Shown here: positions 1-12,600 of the stretch, piece after piece
How positions within the stretch are numbered: the stretch's first letter is position 1
Layout: every line of letters begins with the position of its first letter
Assembly: GCF_937128415.1 (NCBI RefSeq)
Contig: NZ_CAKZMJ010000042.1
Span: 1-12,600, forward strand
DNA: 12,600 bases
Direction: 5' to 3'
Source of the DNA: an uncultured Caldilinea sp.
GTDB lineage: Bacteria; Chloroflexota; Anaerolineae; Caldilineales; Caldilineaceae
Notes under the pieces: model-generated
Seen by the model: the letters and a program-made list of their open reading frames with translations, nothing else
Database searches by the model: none
Told to the model about the DNA's origin: nothing
Made by a program: the position numbers and the translations under genes

Positions 1-1197
<1,197 letters not shown>

Positions 1198-1206
1198 CTT
1201 CAGCAT

Positions 1207-1330
1207 GTGCGGGCGGCTGCGAGCCGCACGTCCTTACAGGCCCCGATGATTTGGTTAACCGAGAAGCGCTGCACCGGCAGCGCCTACAGAGGGATGATGG
1301 TCTTTTCGTAGGTGCGGCTCCCTGCCGCAC
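1207..1330. repeat. Three small hairpins in the gene-free stretch 1198-1536
   Basis: No credible gene lies between the M23 gene and rplY (1198-1536). The stretch instead holds three inverted repeats. The first pairs GCGGCT with AGCCGC around GCG (1213-1227), flanked by GTGCGG and CCGCAC ends. The second pairs GCGCTG with CAGCGC (1266-1271 with 1278-1283). The third pairs GTGCGGC with GCCGCAC (1312-1318 with 1324-1330). The first and third share the GTGCGG...CCGCAC ends and may be copies of one dispersed palindromic (REP-like) unit. That is inference; only a genome-wide count would show it. Confidence 0.5.
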
Positions 1331-1336
1331 TTTCTT
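1312..1336 (+). terminator. Possible terminator downstream of the M23 gene
   Basis: A perfect 7-bp stem, GTGCGGC with GCCGCAC around a TCCCT loop, is followed directly by TTTCTT on the plus strand. It lies about 115 bases after the M23 stop. The T-tract is short and interrupted, so it could equally be one copy of a repeated palindrome. Confidence 0.4.
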
Positions 1337-1468
1337 AACAGACCATAAAGTCTCGCGGGATCCGAGGAAGCGCAGCTACGAGGTGCTCAGAGTCATTTGT
1401 GCAATTTCAGCCAATTCCCCGCAAGGTCCCGCTTCACAGAGAATTCCCCCACCACGCCCCCCTCAAAT

Positions 1469-1513
1469 AAAAAAAGGCCTGAAGCGACGCGGCTCCTCCG
1501 CCCGCCTCAGGCC
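1469..1513 (-). terminator. Rho-independent terminator of the rplY operon
   Basis: On the minus strand GGCCTGAGGC (1513-1504) pairs with GCTTCAGGCC (1485-1476), followed by seven T (1475-1469). The single non-Watson-Crick position is a G-U pair in minus-strand RNA but an A-C mismatch in plus-strand RNA. The hairpin is therefore better formed for the minus-strand transcript that ends rplY. It starts 23 bases after the rplY stop codon. Confidence 0.9.
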
Positions 1514-1536
1514 TCCATAGTCTCTCTCGGAGGTCG

Positions 1537-2184
<648 letters not shown>

Positions 2185-2211
2185 GATGAAAGACTCCTGA
2201 TCAAATTCGTT

Positions 2212-2703
2212 TTATTCTACCGGCAATAGACGCCGCTTTGCCATTTTCCAGGCGAGCCGCGTCAGGAAATATCCCACGGCGAAACCGGCCCCGATCGCCA
2301 GGCCGGCGACCGGGGAAAGGGCGCTATAGACATCCCCACGGACGTTGACGGCGAAGAGCAGACCGGTGCGAATTTCCCGGCCTTCCACTGTTTTTCCGGC
2401 CAGTACGCCCGTATGCAGCGTCGTGGCCTGCACAGACTCCGCAAATGCGGCGCCGATCGCCGCGTCCTTCGCCTCCAAGGAACCCGCCTTAAGCACGCCG
2501 GCGGCGGCGTCTTCCATGTAGATGGCAGCCGCCTGCACATGTTGGGCGAATGAATCGCGCAAGGAAACCTGACCGCTCTCCACGCGCTCGACGCTTGAAT
2601 GGCTCACCTCGGCGCTTTGGCCAGAGAGCTGCTGGCTGGCCCTGGCGGCGTATTCATCCAGTGGATTTTCGTTCAACTCGTCGTTGCCCATAACCGTTTC
2701 CAT
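2212..2703 (-). CDS. Tail-anchored protein with seven 15-residue repeats, function unknown
   Basis: I do not recognise a named family for this 163-residue protein. It has a short acidic/Asn-rich N-terminus (1-22). Residues 23-127 then break cleanly into seven consecutive 15-residue units with no gaps, beginning SQQLSG, VERVES, AQHVQA, AGVLKA, IGAAFA, TGVLAG and TGLLFA. Each unit has small or hydrophobic residues at similar positions, as expected of a beta-solenoid. One hydrophobic segment follows (about 132-152), ending in a basic tail (KMAKRR), so the protein is predicted to be tail-anchored with the repeats probably in the cytoplasm. There is no signal peptide. A second in-frame ATG at 2691-2689 is an alternative start, and neither start has a strong ribosome binding site. 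It is first in an operon with rplY and has a near-consensus promoter. A bactofilin-like scaffold or membrane-protective role is speculation. Confidence 0.8.
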   Translation of the reverse strand: METVMGNDELNENPLDEYAARASQQLSGQSAEVSHSSVERVESGQVSLRDSFAQHVQAAAIYMEDAAAGVLKAGSLEAKDAAIGAAFAESVQATTLHTGVLAGKTVEGREIRTGLLFAVNVRGDVYSALSPVAGLAIGAGFAVGYFLTRLAWKMAKRRLLPVE

Positions 2704-2715
2704 GAATGGTCAAAC

Positions 2716-2770
<55 letters not shown>

Positions 2771-2819
2771 TTTTTCAACAAGGGGTTGACGCAATGATCT
2801 TCAGCGCGCACCAGCCTTA

Positions 2820-2828
2820 TGGTAAAAT
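2820..2828 (+). promoter_or_regulatory. Extended -10 promoter of uvrC, likely giving a leaderless mRNA
   Basis: TGGTAAAAT fits the extended -10 pattern TG-N-TAnAAT, with TAAAAT at 2823-2828. Only 8 bases separate it from the uvrC ATG at 2837, so transcription would begin at or within a few bases of the start codon. No Shine-Dalgarno sequence precedes the ATG, which agrees with a leaderless transcript. The -35 region at the right distance (TTCAGC, 2800-2805) is poor, which an extended -10 can tolerate. Confidence 0.6.
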
Positions 2829-2836
2829 TGTGAACC

Positions 2837-7371
<4,535 letters not shown>

Positions 7372-7380
7372 CGGATCGTC

Positions 7381-8184
<804 letters not shown>

Positions 8185-8243
8185 GCACACAATCATACCT
8201 CAGTTTCGCCGCCAGGACGACTTCATGATAAGGTTTTTGCGTA

Positions 8244-8272
8244 GATTTACGATGCACTGATTTACGATGCAC
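8244..8272. repeat. Tandem 14-bp direct repeat in the divergent metallophosphoesterase-nadK intergenic region
   Basis: GATTTACGATGCAC occurs at 8244-8257 and again at 8259-8272, separated by a single T, giving a 15-bp period. It lies between the two divergent starts, 24 bases before the chosen nadK ATG. It could be a recent small duplication or a pair of regulator half-sites; the sequence alone does not decide. No convincing promoter hexamers were found for either gene, although TATCAT on the minus strand (8230-8225) is a possible -10 for the metallophosphoesterase. Confidence 0.6.
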
Positions 8273-8296
8273 AATGGAGATCAAGGTCGGTCATCC

Positions 8297-9199
8297 ATGG
8301 CGACGCAGATGAGCAGGGCGAACATGGGCCAACAAAACGGCGCAGGGTTCACGCACGTAGGCATCCTTCATCACCCCAAAAAGCCGGAGTCCTTCGCGCT
8401 GGCGGAGCAGATCGGCGACTTCCTGCGTGCGGCGGGCGTCCCTGACATCTGGCGCGAATCCGCTTGGGAACTGGAAGTGACCGCCGCCCATCTGCCCAGC
8501 GTCGACCTGCTGATCACCCTGGGCGGCGATGGAACGCTGCTGCGGGCTGCACGCATGGGCGCCCGCTACGCCGTGCCCATGCTCGGCGTCAAGATGGGGC
8601 GGCTCGGCTTTCTGGCCGAAGTGCAACCCAACGACTGGGAGACGCCGCTGAGGGCGATCCTGAACGGCCAATACTGGATCGAAGAGCGCTTGATGGTGCG
8701 CATGCATCTCGAGCGGCTGAATCCTCGCAACGGCGTCAGCGAGGTGGTCTGCACGTACGACGCGCTCAACGACGTCGTGCTGAGCCGCGGCAACCTGGCG
8801 CGCGTGGTGCGCATCAGCGCCGAACTGGATGACGGATACCTGACAACCTACACCTGCGATGGTTTGATCGTCAGCACAGCCACGGGCAGCACGGGCTATG
8901 CACTGGCGGTCGGCGGGCCGATCATGCCTCCGGAACTCCGCAACATTTTGTTGATTCCGATCGCCCCGCATTTGAGCATGGACCGCGCCATTATCCTGTC
9001 GGAGGGGGTGACCATTCGCCTGCACGCCACCAGCGACTATCCTCCCATGGTGACGGTGGACGGCCAGGTGGTCGTGGAGGTGCAGGAAAACGATCAGGTC
9101 GTGGTGGTCGGCAGCCCGCATCTGGCTCGCTTTGTGCGCGTGCGAGAGCGCAACTATTTCTATCAGACGTTGATGGAAAAAATGCAGTGGACGATCTGA
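8297..9199 (+). CDS. nadK: NAD kinase
   Basis: This 300-residue enzyme from the chosen start phosphorylates NAD+ to NADP+ using ATP or polyphosphate in the cytoplasm, the only known route to NADP in bacteria. Seen: the GGDGT motif (catalytic Asp78, bases 8528-8530) followed by LLRAAR, the conserved NDVVL (N158, D159), the CDGLIVSTATGSTGYALAVGGP diphosphate/ribose-binding segment, and VTVDGQ near the C-terminus. The start is ambiguous. ATG at 8297 has AAGGT 9 bases upstream and is preferred. ATG at 8267 lies inside the 15-bp repeat and lacks a ribosome binding site. ATG at 8324 is also possible, since the residues before THVGIL are not conserved in the family. A zinc-finger membrane protein gene follows after 29 bp and is probably co-transcribed. 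Confidence 0.96.
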   Translation: MATQMSRANMGQQNGAGFTHVGILHHPKKPESFALAEQIGDFLRAAGVPDIWRESAWELEVTAAHLPSVDLLITLGGDGTLLRAARMGARYAVPMLGVKMGRLGFLAEVQPNDWETPLRAILNGQYWIEERLMVRMHLERLNPRNGVSEVVCTYDALNDVVLSRGNLARVVRISAELDDGYLTTYTCDGLIVSTATGSTGYALAVGGPIMPPELRNILLIPIAPHLSMDRAIILSEGVTIRLHATSDYPPMVTVDGQVVVEVQENDQVVVVGSPHLARFVRVRERNYFYQTLMEKMQWTI

Positions 9200-9228
9200 A
9201 GACGAGCTGAAACCGAGGGAAGCGACGC

Positions 9229-9783
9229 ATGACCACATCTCCGTCGAACCCGGCGGCGCATGATCCCGCCGATGTCGCTACAGCAATGTATTGCGCCAAT
9301 CATCCAGACACAGAAACCTATCTGCGCTGCAACAAGTGCGGCAAACCGATCTGCCTGAAATGCGCCGTGCTGACGGAGGTGGGCTATCGCTGCAAGGAAT
9401 GCATTCGCGAGCAGCAGAACGTCTTTTACAACGCCGCCACGGCGGACAACCTGATCGCGTTCGCCGTAGCCGCAGGCGTCACGCTGATCGCCTGGCCGCT
9501 TGTCGCCTGGCTTTTCCGTCTCACCGGCTTTTTCGGATGGATCCTGGCCATTCTGATCGGCTCGGGCGCAGGCGCTTCGCTCGCCCAGATGATTCGCAAA
9601 GCGGTTGGCCGTCGCCGCGGCCGCTATATTCGCCATTTCACGCTGGCCGGCATTGTCGTAGGGCTGGCCCTGAGCGGCCTGCTCACCGGCTTGCTCTTCG
9701 GCAGCTTTTTTTCATTCTTCACCCTGGGCGGGTTGCTCTTCCTTGTCCTGGCGATCGTCACCGCCTATCAGACCCTGCGCTGA
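9229..9783 (+). CDS. B-box-type zinc-finger membrane protein, function unknown
   Basis: This 184-residue protein has an N-terminal metal-binding cluster with four evenly laid pairs: C22-x2-H25, C34-x2-C37, C42-x2-C45 and C55-x2-C58. This resembles the B-box zinc fingers found in front of bacterial membrane domains (including some rhomboid proteins) and should bind two zinc ions. About four hydrophobic segments follow (near 74-96, 102-122, 135-157 and 160-182), with a basic loop (KAVGRRRGRYIR) between the second and third. No rhomboid catalytic GxSG/His motif is seen, so it is not a protease. The start is supported by GAGGGA (9215-9220) with 8-base spacing. It lies 29 bp after nadK, and the next gene has its own promoter. 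The cytosolic zinc finger may recruit a partner to the membrane; this is inference. Confidence 0.85.
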   Translation: MTTSPSNPAAHDPADVATAMYCANHPDTETYLRCNKCGKPICLKCAVLTEVGYRCKECIREQQNVFYNAATADNLIAFAVAAGVTLIAWPLVAWLFRLTGFFGWILAILIGSGAGASLAQMIRKAVGRRRGRYIRHFTLAGIVVGLALSGLLTGLLFGSFFSFFTLGGLLFLVLAIVTAYQTLR

Positions 9784-9838
9784 CGCAAACGCAGCGGCGA
9801 ATCTCCGCCCCCTGGCCGACGACGGTTCGCGCATGGAA

Positions 9839-9867
9839 TTGTGAAATCGCCGCCTAATTGCTATAAT
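9839..9867 (+). promoter_or_regulatory. Sigma70-type promoter of the LysM lipoprotein gene
   Basis: TTGTGA (9839-9844) and a perfect TATAAT (9862-9867) are separated by 17 bp. Transcription should start near 9874, about 36 bases before the GTG start at 9910. This position argues against any upstream start in the same frame, such as the GTG at 9841. Confidence 0.75.
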
Positions 9868-9909
9868 TGTTGCGGTTCTGGTTTCTACATCACCGGGGGA
9901 GGTACAGCC

Positions 9910-10842
<933 letters not shown>

Positions 10843-10869
10843 ACCGGCGCCCCTAGGGGAGGCGACTCT

Positions 10870-10899
10870 CTTGCAGGAAGCTGCGAAGCCTCCTGCAAG
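10870..10899. terminator. Strong hairpin between convergent genes, possible bidirectional terminator
   Basis: CTTGCAGGA (10870-10878) pairs perfectly with TCCTGCAAG (10891-10899). Inside, after one mismatch, GCT pairs with AGC around a GCGA (GNRA-type) loop. It sits 27 bases after the LysM lipoprotein stop and 45 bases after the end of the convergent aldolase gene. Neither side has a proper T-tract, so intrinsic termination is only suggested; an RNA-stabilising 3' hairpin or a dispersed palindrome are alternatives. Confidence 0.5.
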
Positions 10900-10944
10900 C
10901 TTATAACCTCCCTCCAGATCACTCCAGAAGCGAAGCTGTATGCA

Positions 10945-11736
10945 TCAATACGGCCCTTGAACCTGTTCTTTTGTCCGTTCGCCGCGCACTGCGCTCACCA
11001 CGCGCTTCGCCTCCGTCTCTAACAGGCCGGCGTCGGTGGACACCGTCACCAACTGGAAGCCTTTTTCGATCATGCTTGCGGCGTAGACGGGCGTAGCGGT
11101 GTGCAACCCCGCCACTTTGCCGTGACGCTTCGCCGCGGCCAGGATCGTCTCCAGCGCCTCCACCAACACGGGGTCGGTCTGATCGGTGCGCTGCGTGCGG
11201 CCGAGCGCCAGGCTGAGATCGGCGGGGCCGATGTAGAGTGCGTCGATGCCCGGGGTGGCGGCGATGGCGTCGACGTTCGCCAGTCCTTCGGCGGTTTCGA
11301 TCATGGCGATCGCTAAAATCGTCTCGTTCGCCGCCTCTGGGTAATCAGGGCCGGCGTAGAGCATGGCGCGTTTGGGACCATAGCTGCGGAACCCCGCCGG
11401 CGGATACCGGCAGGCGCCTGCGAACAGAGCCGCCTCCTCTGCGTTGTTGATCATTGGGCATATGATCCCGTAGCAACCTGCATCGAGCAACTTCATCATG
11501 ATGCCTGGTTCGTTCCAGGGCACGCGCGCCAGCGGCGTCACACTCGTCGTGGAAATGGTCTGCAACATCGTCACGGCAGTCTGGTAGTCGATCAAGCCAT
11601 GTTGCAGATCGATCGTCAGGCAATCGAAGCCCGCCTGCGCCATAATCTCCGTCGAAAAGGTGCTGGGAATCGTGAGCCAGCCACAGAGCGCCGCCTCTCC
11701 TTGCGACCAGAGCGTGCGCAATCGATTCTCTCGCAT
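10945..11736 (-). CDS. HpcH/HpaI-family class II aldolase
   Basis: This 263-residue protein is a TIM-barrel aldolase. The key residues line up with those of E. coli HpcH: D43 and H46 in the LTIDLQHG stretch, R71 in LARVPWNEP (oxo-acid binding and base), and the divalent-metal ligands E147 (MIETAEG) and D173 (GPADLSLALG). The family reversibly cleaves or condenses 2-keto-3-deoxy sugar acids or 4-hydroxy-2-oxo-dioates to pyruvate plus an aldehyde. The sequence does not fix the exact substrate; 2-keto-3-deoxy-L-rhamnonate and 4-hydroxy-2-oxoheptanedioate aldolases are the usual relatives. The ATG has AAGGTGG 6 bases upstream (11749-11743). It stands alone, convergent with the LysM lipoprotein and divergent from the tRNA-tuf cluster, so no pathway partner is seen nearby. 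Confidence 0.93.
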   Translation of the reverse strand: MRENRLRTLWSQGEAALCGWLTIPSTFSTEIMAQAGFDCLTIDLQHGLIDYQTAVTMLQTISTTSVTPLARVPWNEPGIMMKLLDAGCYGIICPMINNAEEAALFAGACRYPPAGFRSYGPKRAMLYAGPDYPEAANETILAIAMIETAEGLANVDAIAATPGIDALYIGPADLSLALGRTQRTDQTDPVLVEALETILAAAKRHGKVAGLHTATPVYAASMIEKGFQLVTVSTDAGLLETEAKRVVSAVRGERTKEQVQGPY

Positions 11737-11780
11737 ACACTACCACCTTAAACCTTGCTGTTGCACCGGAGCGGGTGCGT

Positions 11781-11795
11781 CGGATCACATATCCG
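11781..11795. promoter_or_regulatory. Possible operator upstream of the aldolase gene
   Basis: CGGAT and ATCCG form a perfect 5-bp inverted repeat around CACAT, 45 bases before the aldolase ATG. No clear promoter hexamers were found beside it, so this is only a weak candidate for a regulator site. The rest of the stretch 11737-11918 shows nothing I can name. Confidence 0.25.
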
Positions 11796-11918
11796 GAAAA
11801 CAGTAGCACAGGGTGTGCCCCCTGTCAATCTTCAGGCGTCCCCCGAAATTTCAAGGCATGGACCACGGTCTCGGCGCTCGAAACCGATGCTTTAGCGAAA
11901 TTTTTACAGCCCGGCAAT

Positions 11919-11947
11919 TTGACCCTTCAGGAGGATATGTTTATAAT
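11919..11947 (+). promoter_or_regulatory. Sigma70-type promoter of the tRNA-tuf cluster
   Basis: TTGACC (11919-11924) and TATAAT (11942-11947) are separated by 17 bp. Transcription should start near 11954, about 46 bases before the first tRNA. It is near-consensus, as expected for a stable-RNA promoter, and has an A/T-rich stretch (GAAATTTTTAC, 11897-11907) just upstream that could act as an UP element. Confidence 0.85.
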
Positions 11948-11994
11948 TAACTATCGTGCGCAGTCTGTGTTGTGCACAATGACCGAGCAGCATT

Positions 11995-12133
<139 letters not shown>

Positions 12134-12192
12134 AAACTTGTCGGGCGACGGGCGAAAAGCTTCGCTGGCATTGTGGTGTGTGCAGTCGCATA

Positions 12193-12282
<90 letters not shown>

Positions 12283-12283
12283 C

Positions 12284-12361
<78 letters not shown>

Positions 12362-12422
12362 CGATGTTTGTGTGCGCGCTCGGTTGAATACAAACGGGCG
12401 CGTTTCATATTTTGTGAGCGCT

Positions 12423-12446
12423 GAACCGCCCGTTTTTGGGCGGTTC
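12423..12446 (+). terminator. Hairpin between tRNA-Thr and tuf: partial terminator or leader structure
   Basis: GAACCGCCC (12423-12431) pairs perfectly with GGGCGGTTC (12438-12446) around a GTTTTT loop, followed by GTTGTTC rather than a full T-tract. It lies 77 bases before the tuf ATG. It could end part of the tRNA transcription, act as an attenuator, or protect the 5' end of tuf mRNA. A separate tuf promoter between 12384 and 12413 (TTGAAT with TATTTT at 18 bp) is possible but weak. Confidence 0.45.
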
Positions 12447-12522
12447 GTTGTTCACTGGGGAAGTTTATTCACGCAAACACTTCGGTGAAGATTGAGAATC
12501 ATTTTTAAGGGAGGCGTTTACT

Positions 12523-12600
<78 letters not shown>

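Noticed and set aside
2786..2791. TTGACG as a -35 box for uvrC
   Set aside because: No -10 hexamer lies 16-18 bp downstream (CACCAG is found there), and the good TAAAAT is 31 bp away.
8291..9238. 315-codon open frame on the minus strand
   Set aside because: It is antisense to nadK, whose motifs are unmistakable, and its translation is His/Arg-rich with no fold I recognise.

Overview
The window is GC-rich bacterial chromosome with densely packed housekeeping genes on both strands. The gene content suggests a Chloroflexota bacterium, perhaps of the Anaerolineae or Caldilineae type. It has several LysM proteins, an M23 peptidase with an Ig-like region, an L25/CTC protein with a charged tail, a tail-anchored repeat protein of a kind I associate with that phylum, and an EF-Tu N-terminus with GHIDHGKT. 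This placement is inferred from protein style and was not tested by any search. I see no CRISPR array, transposase, prophage or resistance cassette.

Layout. 1-1197: the C-terminal part of a LysM/M23 cell-wall peptidase that starts before the window. 1198-1536: a gene-free stretch with three small hairpins and a strong terminator for the minus-strand operon. 2703-1537 (minus): a tail-anchored protein made of seven 15-residue repeats, followed after 27 bp by rplY (ribosomal protein L25/CTC). Both are read from a near-consensus promoter. 2837-7371 (plus): uvrC, whose mRNA looks leaderless, coupled by an ATGA overlap to an 855-residue protein with three cyclic-nucleotide-binding-like domains and two membrane/bPH units. 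8184-7381 (minus): a metallophosphoesterase that converges on that protein. 8297-9783 (plus): nadK followed by a zinc-finger membrane protein. 9910-10842 (plus): a lipoprotein with four LysM domains and its own promoter. 11736-10945 (minus): an HpcH/HpaI-family aldolase. 11919-12600 (plus): a promoter, then tRNA-Thr(UGU), tRNA-Tyr(GUA), tRNA-Thr(GGU) and the start of tuf (EF-Tu).

Functional themes are translation (L25, tRNAs, EF-Tu), nucleotide excision repair (UvrC), NADP supply (NAD kinase), and cell envelope or peptidoglycan (two LysM proteins, tail-anchored protein, bPH membrane protein). The least ordinary items are the CNB/bPH fusion coupled to uvrC, the regular 15-residue-repeat protein upstream of rplY, the apparently leaderless uvrC transcript, and a tRNA-tuf cluster matching the E. 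coli thrU-tyrU-glyT-thrT-tufB order but without the glycine tRNA. I do not see a clear multi-gene novel defence or mobile system. The CNB/bPH fusion is the best candidate for undescribed biology.
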